From Halococcus sediminicola (lineage in GTDB: Archaea > Halobacteriota > Halobacteria > Halobacteriales > Halococcaceae), in assembly GCF_000755245.1 (NCBI RefSeq), contig NZ_BBMP01000023.1:62001-126000 (forward strand): 64,000 nt of DNA. Reading direction: 5' to 3'. A program made the position numbers and the translations under genes. Shown piece after piece: positions 17,280-25,920 of this stretch. Below the pieces are notes generated by a model. That model searched no databases. It worked only from the letters and a program-made list of their open reading frames with translations, and was not told where the DNA came from. Within the stretch, counting starts at the first letter, position 1; each line of letters begins with the position of its first letter.

Positions 17280-17491
17280 CAGGCCACCTCCCCCTGTCGG
17301 TCGCCGATGCCAGGGCCGGCGCGGTCGTCGTTATCGGTCGCGAGCGTCGCGTGCTCGCAATGGCGATACCGCACGGCTTCTTTCGCGCGGGACAGTCGTG
17401 CCCGAGCTTGCCGGGCGCGCTCGCGGTCGCTGTGGTGGGCGGCTTGTGCGCGTTCGTGTCGGTGGGCGTGTGCTCCCTGACGTGCGGCCAT
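17279..17491 (-). CDS. Small basic helical protein, 70 aa
   Basis: From ATG 17491 (MAARQGAHAHRHERAQ) the protein is rich in Ala, Arg and His over its first 40 residues (RERARQARARLSRAKEAVRY), likely one long helix, then acidic. It is coupled by a one-base stop/start overlap to the zinc protein gene downstream, the main support for its being real. The frame is open upstream to 17794, but that part is less coding-like. Function unknown; nucleic-acid binding would fit the composition. Confidence 0.4.
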   Translation of the reverse strand: MAARQGAHAHRHERAQAAHHSDRERARQARARLSRAKEAVRYRHCEHATLATDNDDRAGPGIGDRQGEVA

Positions 17492-17806
17492 TCGCTGTGG
17501 CTCTGGGTTGGAGTGCTGGCGGTCGGGGGAACCGTCGTACTTACTGACTTCGCGTGTCGCCGACGTACGCAGGTCGTCACAACGAGAGACAGCAACGCCG
17601 CTGTGTGTCGGGCGATGGCTGTGTTTGCCGTGAGCCACCCAGGAGAGGTATTCAAGTCGTTCTCCTGGGCACTGCTTCGTCAGCCCTTGCCGTGGGCTGA
17701 CGGTGCAGCGGTTGGTGGTCGGAGCGATGTACGGTGTTCTGAGGGACCGTCGAGAACCCATGAGAGGATGGGAGCGGCAGCTGGTGGGGTGCATCCACTC
17801 AGCCTC

Positions 17807-18451
17807 TTAGACGGCCTCCGCCGGGGTTTCGACGCGGACACGGATGATCTCACTCAGGTAGCCGGCTTCGGAGAGGTAGTATGGTTGCGGGAACTCCGGT
17901 CGCCCCTCGACCTGATACTCACCTCCTTCGGGACCGCGAAGACCGATCGTTCCATCCGGTTCGCTCGTGGTTTCGGTGACGCACAGTGGGTGTTTCCGGT
18001 TTTCCACCGCGACCCGCTGGCCCTCTTGGAGGTCCGTCAGCGAGCTAATCGGTCCGATCGTCTCGATAGCGTCTTGTAAACTTCGGGTGTCGTCCGCGGT
18101 GGATTCAGGATCGTCGGTCTCGTGTGTTGGCGTGCCGTCGTCTCGCGGCCGGTGATAGACCGTGGGTGCACGACAGCTCCGCACGACCGTCTCGGTTTCG
18201 CTCTCGTCGGGAGGGCCGTCGGGGTAGCATTCTGGCCAGTTGCATGGCTCGTAGAACGTGTTCGTGCCACCGACGTAGGGCATTTCGCGCCACTCTCGAC
18301 GGTCGATTCCGCGCCCCATCTTCACCGTGCGACAGGCGGGTTCGACTGTTTCGCTGTCGGTAGTTTCTGACTGATTGGTATGTTGTTCGCCCTGCGAACG
18401 TGCGGTGCCTTTAGGTGGGTTGACACCGTAGCCCGAGTTGCTGTGGCTCAT
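17807..18451 (-). CDS. Hypothetical protein of provirus-like module
   Basis: A 214-aa acidic protein. The N-terminal 40 residues are low complexity; cysteines occur in PACRTVKMG, EPCNWPECYPDG and VVRSCRAPTVYH (about residues 38-95) and could form a metal site. The C-terminal half (SLTDLQEGQRVAVENRKHPL to GLRGPEGGEYQVEGRPEF) looks like a small beta-barrel. Not recognised. It is the first gene of the leftward run ending with the 1012-aa winged-helix protein. Confidence 0.5.
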   Translation of the reverse strand: MSHSNSGYGVNPPKGTARSQGEQHTNQSETTDSETVEPACRTVKMGRGIDRREWREMPYVGGTNTFYEPCNWPECYPDGPPDESETETVVRSCRAPTVYHRPRDDGTPTHETDDPESTADDTRSLQDAIETIGPISSLTDLQEGQRVAVENRKHPLCVTETTSEPDGTIGLRGPEGGEYQVEGRPEFPQPYYLSEAGYLSEIIRVRVETPAEAV

Positions 18452-18803
18452 TGGATTGGTTGAGTTTGAACGAGTCAGCGTTCCGATGATGCCAGAGCCA
18501 GTCAGTGCGGGTTCGACCGATTCCGAGTGATCCTAAGTCACTCAGGCCGCGAAGTCGAGTTTGCCCGCACTGACGACAAACGCCCGTGAGCCGAGCGTCC
18601 GTCCCGCACCCGCTGCTCGACGTCTGCTGACATCGCTTGCGTCGACTGGGTGCGGTTTTGTGCATCCGGTTGCCTCTGACATTAGCCGTCTTTGAGAGCG
18701 ATCGTAATAAATATGTCCCTTACAAGAGTATTGTGGGACTAATGATGCATCTAGCCCCGCACTCCATGGGTCTTAAAACCCTGTCTGGGCATATCGAGAG
18801 TCA
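18452..18803. promoter_or_regulatory. Divergent control region of provirus-like module
   Basis: This stretch separates the leftward run (18451 downwards) from the rightward repressor gene. A TATA-like TCTTAAAA at about 18771-18778 precedes the repressor start by about 28 nt. A 31-residue minus-strand frame (18633 to 18538) is present but weak. The arrangement of a repressor divergent from an operon is that of a genetic switch; operators were not identified. Confidence 0.4.
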
Positions 18804-19118
18804 ATGCCGCCGCTGGTACCGTGGATGACTGGAGCAGACGGCTACATTCTGCGTCTGCTTGATGAAACGGGTGTCGCCATGCCGCCAAAGGCGATCGCGC
18901 TCAATCTCCGGGCTGAGCATGGCGCATCCGCACCTTCCGAAAAGCATGTCGGCCGGCGATTGCGTGAAGAGCTTTCGACACATGGACTTGTCTACCAGCC
19001 GTTTCAGGACGAGGCACGGGCATATTACGCACTCACTGATCTCGGTAGTCGCTATCTTCATGACTCGAATGCCGAACCGGCAGAGTTCGTAGCCGACACG
19101 GATATCTCTGAAGAATGA
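18804..19118 (+). CDS. PhiH1-repressor-like winged-helix protein
   Basis: A 104-aa winged helix of the haloarchaeal phiH1 repressor type: MTGADGYILRLLDETGVAMP, then PKAIALNLRAEHG...SEKHVGRRLREEL as recognition helices, and a wing ending ARAYYALTDLGSRYL. Proteins of this family repress lytic or plasmid genes. The ATG at 18804 fits a leaderless transcript from the TATA-like box; MTGADG at 18825 is the alternative and matches family N-termini better. Divergent from the module 13889-18451, it probably controls it. Confidence 0.7.
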   Translation: MPPLVPWMTGADGYILRLLDETGVAMPPKAIALNLRAEHGASAPSEKHVGRRLREELSTHGLVYQPFQDEARAYYALTDLGSRYLHDSNAEPAEFVADTDISEE

Positions 19119-19328
19119 TGGCTTCCCTACCGCGATCGCAAGTTCACCCGAAGCGGTTGTCATTCGTTCATTGCCCACTCTGGGTTGCGAGATTAAACAT
19201 TCATGCCGTGACCGAATGCACCACACCGTGATTTAAACACTCAGTAATTATATAGTTTAGACTCGGCTTTTTATCCGCTCATCGAGTGCTCTACAATTCC
19301 AACGAAGAAAGGGGAGGGGTGATATTAG

Positions 19329-20141
19329 CTATCCAGTTTCTTGTAACAAATTCGTTATTGAGAACGACTGTGCCCGATATTGCTCGTAGAGGTCCTTTGC
19401 CCAGCAGACCAATTTCTCGTTCGTGCCGCGAATTCCTCCGATGGGATGACCCTGCTCGTCGTGAACCGATAATTCGACTCGCTCATCATTGTAAATCGCT
19501 AACGTAATAGGTATTCTTTGATGGCTAACATATATCTCGAGGCTGTCGTCTGCTAATCCTTCATCTAATTCATCGGTGTAATTCTCCTTTGATGCGTCAA
19601 GCACGTCTTCGTCAATGATCAGTTCGGCTTCATCGACCGCATCAAGCAACTTACGCCCAATTTCGTTACCTTTCGTGCTGACAATAGGATTCATTCCTCG
19701 ATAGAAATTCAAACCTGTCTCGATTTGCTGTGAGACTTCATCATCGGCCCGATTCCAACCTTTCATTGGGTCTGTGGTGGGGTATTCTTCCACCTCCGCC
19801 TCACTGAATACATCAATCGATGGTGGTTCAACGTGCTTTCCCAATTGATTGATGAGTTGCGTCTTCGTCTGCGCGCCAACGACAGTGCTGGAGAATTCAT
19901 CATATCGCTCCACTATAGATTCGCCGACAGTGGTGATTACATACCGCTTCCGCCCAGCCTCTTCAATCCAATTTCGCTCAGAGAGATTGTTGATTGCCCT
20001 TTTGACCGTTGATCGAGAGACTTCAGCTTCAGCTTTTAGTTCGCGTTTCATAATTGGCTCTGACCGACCTCGCAATGTTCTCAGCACAGCAATTTGACTG
20101 TCAGAATTGACAATATAATTGATGTCATCATCTGGCTCCAT
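19329..20141 (-). CDS. Winged-helix regulator with FilR1-like domain
   Basis: A 270-aa regulator. The N-terminal winged helix (about residues 12-75) reads SQIAVLRTLRGRSEPIMKRE, VSRSTVKRAINNLSERNWIE, RKRYVITTVGESIVERY. The rest (about 105-265) resembles the FilR1 middle domain of methanogen and haloarchaeal regulators: GLNFYRGMNPIVSTKGNEIG, AELIIDEDVLDASKENY, ITLAIYNDERVELSVHDEQG. The family controls unknown target genes. It is divergent from the DUF4188 gene at 20273, which may be a target. Confidence 0.75.
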   Translation of the reverse strand: MEPDDDINYIVNSDSQIAVLRTLRGRSEPIMKRELKAEAEVSRSTVKRAINNLSERNWIEEAGRKRYVITTVGESIVERYDEFSSTVVGAQTKTQLINQLGKHVEPPSIDVFSEAEVEEYPTTDPMKGWNRADDEVSQQIETGLNFYRGMNPIVSTKGNEIGRKLLDAVDEAELIIDEDVLDASKENYTDELDEGLADDSLEIYVSHQRIPITLAIYNDERVELSVHDEQGHPIGGIRGTNEKLVCWAKDLYEQYRAQSFSITNLLQETG

Positions 20142-20272
20142 TTCTACCGTACAGTCCTGGTTTGCTGAATAAATCTTTGGCGGCCAGATCCGGTTTACGT
20201 CATATATTTTTTACCAATAGCCAGTGTCGTCGGTGAATTGATTAATGGTCCTTCCGTGCATGAGTAGATACG

Positions 20273-20809
20273 ATGACTGAACGAAGCAGACAAACAGTTA
20301 ACTTATCGAATCATCCCGATTTAGTCATTATTCGGGCAGGTATGCGGGCAAATTCGCTGAAGGGCGTGGTAAAGTTGGTAAGATACGGCTATCAGATCAT
20401 TAAAAGTGTGAATGGAATTGATGATTCGAAGGAACTCACGCCGGAAGGATTGCTCCACATAGAAGAGGAAATTCACTCGCTTCTGCCGCCTCACTTTGTG
20501 ATTCGGCAGTATTGGGAAGATTTTGATTCGCTTGAAGAGTGGACATATACTGGTACCCATAGCGAGCTATGGGATGAACTAGCTGAGAATCCAGAGGGAA
20601 CATCATTTTGGCATGAACTTTACTCTCAAGATGGAATTGAGGCGATCTACAATGGAATGGAGAAAACACCAACAGGAATGATGAATTTTGCACCTACAGA
20701 ATCGGTCGATGGTGAACTTTCTTCAGCACGAGACCGTTTACAAAACCCCTCCAATTCAGCAGTTTCGTCTCTTCACTCTAATGAGAGCGAAGCCGAAGAC
20801 TCGGACTGA
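20273..20809 (+). CDS. DUF4188 monooxygenase-like protein
   Basis: A 178-aa ferredoxin-like-barrel protein matching DUF4188: LVIIRAGMRANSLKGVVKLV, HFVIRQYWEDFDSLEEWTY and FWHELYSQDGIEAIYNGMEK are the expected blocks (about residues 17-140). The Ser/Asn-rich acidic tail (NSAVSSLHSNESEAEDSD) is extra. The fold is shared with heme- or cofactor-free monooxygenases, but activity is unproven. It is AT-richer than most genes in the window. Confidence 0.65.
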   Translation: MTERSRQTVNLSNHPDLVIIRAGMRANSLKGVVKLVRYGYQIIKSVNGIDDSKELTPEGLLHIEEEIHSLLPPHFVIRQYWEDFDSLEEWTYTGTHSELWDELAENPEGTSFWHELYSQDGIEAIYNGMEKTPTGMMNFAPTESVDGELSSARDRLQNPSNSAVSSLHSNESEAEDSD

Positions 20810-20898
20810 GAGTTGAAGCCGACCTATCTCTGTTGCTCCTCTGATTTAATATCCGAACCATTAGTCGGCAGCGACGTGTTAACCACAATCTTCGCTAT

Positions 20899-21122
20899 GT
20901 ACGAACACGAGCATATGCGATTGATGTGCAACGCCACTCCGTGGTGCGAGAGTCCCGCACTTCAGCCGCCCGGTATCGCTGAGGGGTAGTCGTATAGCGC
21001 GTCTCGACGCTCATCGCTGCCCACTACCGGCTCTCGGCCGCGATTGCTCACTATCGGTAGGACACTGTTCTGACCGCTTAGGCTTGGAGTGAGCATGGCT
21101 GTTTGCTCCACAAGACAGCCAG
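20899..21122 (-). pseudogene. Deleted copy of the 48.1-48.7 kb module
   Basis: GTACGAACACGAGC at its left matches the small-protein gene at 48146-48526. From about 21008 the sequence again follows 48624-48740 (GCTCATCGCTGC, CACTGTTCTGACCGCTTAGG, CATGGCTGTTTGC, AAGACAGCCAGCC). The middle is deleted or replaced and no frame is left. Confidence 0.5.
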
Positions 21123-21172
21123 CCAAAGTCGATATCGAGGTTTTTACCTCTCAAACACTGAGTCGTGGATCA

Positions 21173-21245
21173 ATGAGTTCCGACTCCCGATATCCTCCTT
21201 CGCCGAAAGGCTATCCGGTGGTTGGTCATGCGGTTCACTTTGAAA
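21173..21245 (+). pseudogene. Cytochrome P450 N-terminal fragment
   Basis: MSSDSRYPPSPKGYPVVGHA is the proline-rich N-terminus typical of haloarchaeal and bacterial P450s (PPGPxGxPxxGH). Similarity stops after about 25 residues, where the sequence turns into unrelated DNA before the DUF4386 gene. A P450 heme-binding C-terminus lies 4.4 kb downstream on the same strand (25650-25856). Confidence 0.5.
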
Positions 21246-21297
21246 CAATTTGCCTCCTCGTGGCCCCTTCACGAGGGGAACGAGGAAAGCTGCTGGA

Positions 21298-22038
21298 TCA
21301 AGTCGACGCTTGATCAGCGGCAGGTTTCTGTCGGGTCTGCTGTGCTTCGAGCGCGCTCGGGCTGGTGCGTAGCAGGACAATCCCGAGCCATGCGAACCAC
21401 ACGATGGCCCCGAGTCCGAACAGGTCCACAAGACCGCCGAGAGCCGGGACAACTGAGACGATGCCCGCCGCCCCGATCACTGCGCCGAGGTAGTTTAAGA
21501 TGCGTGGAAACACCCCGGTCCGCAGGGCTGCCAGACTCGCCAGCAACACCCAGATGCCGCCGACGATCTCAGTGCCGCCGCCTAGACCGTCCTGCACGAC
21601 TTCGATCGCCATCCAGAGCGACGCCGCTTGGGCTGGGTCCTGGCCGTAGAGATCGACGACGGTGGTCAGACCGATGCTTGCGATCATGGCTGTAGCCATG
21701 AGCACGCCGGCCCAGATGAGCCCGAACACGGTCGCCGTCTGCGTAAGCACTGGCGAGTTGGCCTTCAGCAGGTTGTAGAGCGCCAGTGCCAAGACCGCCA
21801 CGAGGACGCTTGACGCCACGTAGATGAGTACGTTCACGGTGTACACCGCGGTTTGATTGTCTGCAAGGAAGGCGACGTTCTGAATCGGATCGGTGCTTGT
21901 CCCGTAGCCAGCCGGGATAAGAATCCCGAGGAACAACACCATCGCTACCAGATAGACAACGGCCTGAGTCAGTGCGGCAACACCGCCTATCTTCTGTAAC
22001 CCGCTCATTTTCTTTTTCTGTTCGATATTCGTTTTCAT
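21298..22038 (-). CDS. DUF4386-family membrane protein
   Basis: A 246-aa protein with six hydrophobic helices: KIGGVAALTQAVVYLVAMVL, VYTVNVLIYVASSVLVAVLA, ATVFGLIWAGVLMATAMIAS, GGIWVLLASLAALRTGVFPR, LNYLGAVIGAAGIVSVVPAL and GAIVWFAWLGIVLL. The order and the DNQTAVYTVN and EVVQDGLGGGTEI loops fit DUF4386. The start at 22038 (MKTNIEQKKKMSG) puts a charged stub before helix 1. Function unknown. It appears intact although the genes around it are broken. Confidence 0.75.
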   Translation of the reverse strand: MKTNIEQKKKMSGLQKIGGVAALTQAVVYLVAMVLFLGILIPAGYGTSTDPIQNVAFLADNQTAVYTVNVLIYVASSVLVAVLALALYNLLKANSPVLTQTATVFGLIWAGVLMATAMIASIGLTTVVDLYGQDPAQAASLWMAIEVVQDGLGGGTEIVGGIWVLLASLAALRTGVFPRILNYLGAVIGAAGIVSVVPALGGLVDLFGLGAIVWFAWLGIVLLRTSPSALEAQQTRQKPAADQAST

Positions 22039-22352
22039 AAGTCTCCTCCAAGTCTGCGTTTGACCTAGACGGCCCATATAACGTCATACAAGAATATAGA
22101 ATCGTATTGTCAATTGCGTGCTTATACATATCAGATGAGGCCGCTGGCCGGTCGGGACTCGTGTTGAGGTCCGTACGATCAGCCGAGAGTGACCAGTTTT
22201 GAACTGAAGTCGATTATGTATTCGACCGCAGATGGATAGTCAGTTGCTACAACTACCGCAACCATCACATGAGACCAACCGATCACCCGGGCATATGATT
22301 GCAAATCCAAACCGTTGACAAAATGAAAGCAGGATAAGCATGAGCTGGAACT

Positions 22353-22445
22353 TGCAAGATACGCGCTGTCTATTCAGCATGGACCTATCGAACTCTCTAG
22401 CAGCTTCCTGAAATTCCGTGCAAGATAGAGAAGATTTATCAGATA
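22353..22445. repeat. 93-bp nested-palindrome repeat, right end decayed
   Basis: Left unit 22353-22379 (TGCAAGATACGCGCTG...TTCAGCA) with the shared flank GGATAAGCATGAGCTGG before it. The right unit position (22419-22445) keeps AAGATAGAGAAG...TATC but has lost its end. It abuts the 3' end of the broken hydrolase gene. Confidence 0.7.
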
Positions 22446-22465
22446 TTTGGCCTGGCGAGATTTTG

Positions 22466-23263
22466 TTAATTCCACTCGCCGATGAACGCAAATACCTCGT
22501 CTATGAAGAGTTCGTGCGGTATTTATCGCGACGTGTCCCTGTCCCACGAGGACCGCGATCCGACTATTCGGGAATGCCTTGTGGACCACCTCCGTCGATT
22601 CTTTGGCCCACTTCGGGCTCTCGCCGCCGAGCAGTAGTGTCGGCGTGGTCATCTCCATAAAGCGGCCCGGGTCCCATTCATAGCCGAACGGGCCCGCTCC
22701 TCGCGTGGCAACGTGTGGGCCGCGTCCACCCGACCCTGCCAGCTCGGGGCCGAGCGGAGCTCCTTGAGTCGTTCCTCCGGGAGTTTCAGGAGGTCGCGCA
22801 TAAACATGACGAGCGCCACTTCGTCCTTACCCGATTCCAGAAGCGCCTCCATCTCGGACACCGTCTTCTCGGAGAAGAGTTCCGGGCCGACGATCTCCCA
22901 GGGAACCGGCGGCTCATAGAGGATCAGCGACCGGAGGTTCTCGGTCAGTAGGGATGCCTCCAGGGCACATGTAGCGCCGTGGGAGTGGCCGAGCAGGTGC
23001 ACGGGCTCGTCAATAGAGTCGACTACTGCAGCGATATCCTCATATTCTCGTTCCAGGTCGTACTCCGGGGCGTCACCACTTCCACCCCGGCCCCGCCGGT
23101 CCATCGCGTAGACGGTGTGATGCTTCGCGAACGCGGGCCGAACGTCGCCCAGCTCCCAACGCGTATGGTCGCCGACAGTACCGTGGATCAGCACGACCGG
23201 CGGCCCGCTCCCAATTTGTTCGTACGCAATTGACGTGCCATCTGCAGAGGTGACTGTTTCCAT
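22466..23263 (-). pseudogene. Alpha/beta hydrolase gene with two frameshifts
   Basis: The first frame (METVTSADGTSIAYEQIG) contains oxyanion HGTV, nucleophile elbow GHSHG (S in LLGHSHGATCAL) and the acid-region cap. Near 22675 the frame shifts: GYEWDPGRFMEMTTPTLLLG continues in another frame to GQGHVAINTA with the catalytic His. A second shift near 22515 is needed to reach the family ending ELFIDEVFAFIGEWN and stop at 22466. All catalytic-triad regions are visible, so the gene decayed recently or carries sequence errors. Confidence 0.75.
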
Positions 23264-23348
23264 GACCTTTCAATTGTATGAATATGTTGTCAGCTGATTC
23301 CAGCCTTCTGTAGAGCACTCACGTAGTGGAAGATTTTCCCAGAGTGGT

Positions 23349-23375
23349 TGCAAGACACGCGCTCTCTATCCAGCA
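23349..23375. repeat. Single 27-bp palindromic unit
   Basis: TGCAAGACACGCGCTCTC...TCCAGCA is one unit of the dispersed repeat. No partner is seen 39 bp downstream, where the integrase remnant begins. Confidence 0.65.
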
Positions 23376-23396
23376 AGAAGGCTCGCTATTGTCGTC

Positions 23397-24150
23397 GTGC
23401 CGAGAGGAAGACACATTCTTCATCAGCACACGTTCGTACGAGATGGCTCACCATCCAAAATCCAAAAACGAGTGGGCGCGGAACGGCACCGGAAGGCGCT
23501 GACCACCCGTCACACCCACGAGGATGTCCTGAACGACCGCGAGTTCGCACTTCTGCTGGAAGCGTGTACCACACTCCCTGACCCGCGAGGGTTCGAAGTG
23601 CGGTTTGTCTGCCTAGTCGGTGGGCGACTCGGCCTCCGCGCTGGAGATATAGCTCACTTCCAGACTTCATGGATCAACTGGGATCGCAAGCTCATCCGGA
23701 TTCCACAGCATGAATCGTGTAGCTGTGGCTACTGTCGACGCCCAGGCCCGTCAGGAGGCAGCCCACAACGAACAGCTTACTGTACCGGATGCCCTCGCTT
23801 CACGCTGGCACCCGAAGACTATCGCCTCGGCCCGGTCGATCCCCTTCGATTTGTCGCTCCGCATCGAGTTGTGCATCGAGCGATATGCGAACCGCTACGA
23901 CGGCTTTCCACGGTCGCGGGCGACCGTCAACCGGCGGGTTGAAGAAGCTGTCGAGGAGGCTGACCTCACCGGACGAATCTATCCCCACTGTCTGCGGGCG
24001 ACGGCGGCCAGCTATCATGCGTATAAAGGCGTGGCTCCGGTTCCCTTGCAGGCCCTCATGGGCTGGGGCGATCTCGCGACGGCTCAGAAATACATGCGAA
24101 TTTCTGGAACCGCTACTGCCGATGCACTCCGACAAGTTCACCACAGGTAG
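23397..24150 (+). pseudogene. Tyrosine recombinase (integrase), frameshifted
   Basis: A haloarchaeal XerC/D-type integrase split into two frames. The first part carries DREFALLLEACTTLPDPRGF, then GRLGLRAGDIAHF with the first catalytic Arg, and ends near CSCGYCRR. The second resumes QARQEAAHNEQLTVPDALAS and contains the box-II region YPHCLRATAASYHAYKG (His and Arg) and GWGDLATAQKYMRIS with the nucleophilic Tyr. A single-base shift at CGACGCCCAGG (about 23740) separates them. The N-terminal SAM-like domain is missing or unrecognisable, so the left boundary is approximate. It may once have mobilised part of this region. Confidence 0.75.
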
Positions 24151-24270
24151 GTAATTTTCATCTCTTCTGACAGTACACCCAATACTGCATAGAGGTGTAT
24201 GCAGCAGGTGGCCACTGATCCAGCGGGTACCGTCGGAACTGATTTAGTAAGACGCGCGTAATATCAGCGT

Positions 24271-24555
24271 ATGTCCGAAGCGACTACCGGATCAGACGGA
24301 GATGACGAGATCGTCACGGTGAATTTCAAAGTCACACAGTCGTTTCTTGACGAAATAGACGGCACATGGCAGGGACGCGGGTTCAACAGTCGTAGTGAGT
24401 TCATCCGATACACCCTCCGAGACGCGACCGAATTCCCGACGTTCGACCGCGACGAACTCGTCGCTCTCCTCGAAGCAGAGGAGGACATCCGTGAGGGACG
24501 GACGATGAGCGCCGACGAAGCCCGCGAACAGTTTGGAACGGACAGCGATGAGTGA
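24271..24555 (+). CDS. Ribbon-helix-helix antitoxin (RelB/CopG type)
   Basis: A 94-aa protein with an RHH domain at about residues 14-50: IVTVNFKVTQSFLDEID, then GFNSRSEFIRYTLRDAT. It is followed by an acidic helical tail (ELVALLEAEEDIREGRTMSA) suited to wrapping the toxin. Its end overlaps the RelE-type gene by 8 bases. A TATA-like TTTAGTAAG lies about 28 nt before the ATG, consistent with a leaderless mRNA. Confidence 0.8.
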   Translation: MSEATTGSDGDDEIVTVNFKVTQSFLDEIDGTWQGRGFNSRSEFIRYTLRDATEFPTFDRDELVALLEAEEDIREGRTMSADEAREQFGTDSDE

Positions 24556-24826
24556 GGGCGACTGGACGTGGGAACTCACATCGAAAGCACAGGACGATCT
24601 TTCGTCCTTTTCTCCACCTGAGCAAGAGCAGATACTGAACAAACTCGACGAGATTGTCGACTCACCGTGGCGAGATCCGCCGGACTATGGTGAACCCCTC
24701 CAGAACAGTCCGCACAAGAAAGTGCGCATCGGTGAGTTCCCCGTGACCTTTCATCAATCCGAGCAACGGATGGTGGTCGCCCGAACCAAGCGTCGCGGTG
24801 GAGCGTACACTGCCGACGATGATTGA
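24548..24826 (+). CDS. RelE/ParE-family toxin
   Basis: A 92-aa basic RelE-fold protein starting at ATG 24548 (MSEGDWTWELTSKAQDDLSS). It has the N-terminal helix SPPEQEQILNKLDEIVDSPW, the central turn (YGEPLQNSPHKKVRIGEFPV) and the C-terminal strand MVVARTKRRGGAY. RelE toxins cut mRNA in the ribosome; ParE relatives act on gyrase, and sequence alone does not separate them here. It overlaps the antitoxin gene and appears intact within otherwise decayed DNA. Confidence 0.85.
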   Translation: MSEGDWTWELTSKAQDDLSSFSPPEQEQILNKLDEIVDSPWRDPPDYGEPLQNSPHKKVRIGEFPVTFHQSEQRMVVARTKRRGGAYTADDD

Positions 24827-24915
24827 TGATCCTTGCCGTACGAAACCTCTGATCGACTTGCGTTGTGAGCTCTGCCAGAGCAACTCGATCTAATCTAATT
24901 CTGTCAGAAACGGCG

Positions 24916-24942
24916 TGCTGCATAGAGAGGATCTATTTAGCG
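24916..24942. repeat. Right-hand 27-bp unit overlapping OsmC 3' end
   Basis: TGCTGCATAGAGAGG...TTTAGCG matches the right unit of the dispersed repeat. The preceding TCTGTCAGAAACGGCG resembles its core. The stop codon of the broken OsmC gene (24933-24935) lies inside it. Confidence 0.5.
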
Positions 24943-25476
24943 ATCAGGCGGGTCTCAAGCGGGACCTCGTTCGTGATCATGTCCACGAGCGGTGAGGTCG
25001 CTTCGACGTGGTTTTGCAACTCCTGAAGCTCGTCCCCGGTAGCGTCAGCGTCGACGGACACCGTACAGGTAATCGACTCGTAGCCCGGACGGACATCCTC
25101 GGAGGTCGACGTCGCCCTCCATTTCGAACTGGAACTCGTCGAGTTCGATGCCCATGTGAGCAGCGTTTGCCGCGTAGCCGACGCTCAGACACGATCCGAG
25201 TGCTCCCAGCAGGAGTTCGACGGCGTTCGGTCCCGCACGCTCACCGAGGATCTGTTCGGGTTCATCACCTTGGAGCGTAAACTCGCGTGTTTGAACCGTT
25301 TCGCCCGCCTGATCGAACTCATCAATACTGGTTGTGGACTTGAGCGCGTCCTCCCATTCAGTCTCGGCACGGAACGTGAACATCCCCACATTGGGGTCAT
25401 CTGAGATTCCTTCGACCGCCCTCTCAAGCGCAGAGACGTCAACGCCATTGACCGTTGCCGGTTCGGTGGTAGCCAT
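24933..25476 (-). pseudogene. OsmC-family protein gene, frameshifted
   Basis: MATTEPATVNGVDVSALERA begins an OsmC/Ohr-type hydroperoxide-detoxification protein, with TREFTLQGDEPEQILGERAG and the peroxidatic-Cys helix ALGSCLSVGYAANAAHMGIE. After EMEGDVDLRG the frame breaks. EDVRPGYESITCTVSVDADA (with the second Cys) and VPLETRLIAK follow in another frame to the stop at 24933. A small out-of-frame deletion, missing the usual GFLGL-type segment, explains it. Confidence 0.7.
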
Positions 25477-25556
25477 TTCGGGTCACCAGTCTCCCCAAAG
25501 ATAAGTAAGACAATAACTACATATTGGTGTGTGCTGTTCACTTGCATGTCTTGTTA

Positions 25557-25652
25557 TGAGAGATACGCGCTTTGTATCTCACACGCTGTATCCCCCAACT
25601 ACTGGAGAAGACTCGTGCAAAACTATGGATTGCTCCGATAATCCCTATAGAC
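25557..25652 (+). repeat. Dispersed repeat, direct copy of inverted 11082-11165
   Basis: The palindromic unit 25557-25583 (TGAGAGATAC-GCGCTTT-GTATCTCACA) is followed by CCCAACTACTGGAG, GACTCGTGCAAAACTATG and GATTGCTCCGATAATCC. It runs directly into the P450 fragment, suggesting that the element's insertion or recombination truncated that gene. Confidence 0.75.
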
Positions 25653-25856
25653 GATTACGCCTTCATTCCATTCGGGGGTGGACGGCGAACATGCATCGGG
25701 CGGGAGTTCGCCCGACTCGAAGCAACGCTCGCGCTCGCAACGATCGGTCAGCAGTTCAATCTCGAATGGGCCGGTGACGAGACAGATATGGCTATCGAAC
25801 CAGAGATGGCGACGAAAACGCAGAACGGATTGCCGATGACGCTTCGAGGACGATAA
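25650..25856 (+). pseudogene. Cytochrome P450 C-terminal fragment
   Basis: DDYAFIPFGGGRRTCIGREF is the P450 heme-binding signature (FxxGxRxCxG) with the proximal Cys, followed by the L helix ARLEATLALATIGQQF and a normal C-terminal end (KTQNGLPMTLRGR). Everything upstream of the Cys loop is missing and replaced by the dispersed repeat. Confidence 0.75.
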
Positions 25857-25920
25857 TCGGTCTTGTCTCCTACCCCGAGCTATAGCCCGTGCGGAGGTTT
25901 CCGAGTTTTTGTTCACTGAT

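Noticed and set aside
18411-18665. 84-codon minus-strand frame with a CxxC
   Set aside because: It overlaps the start of the 214-aa gene in another frame and has no recognisable fold; it may be chance.
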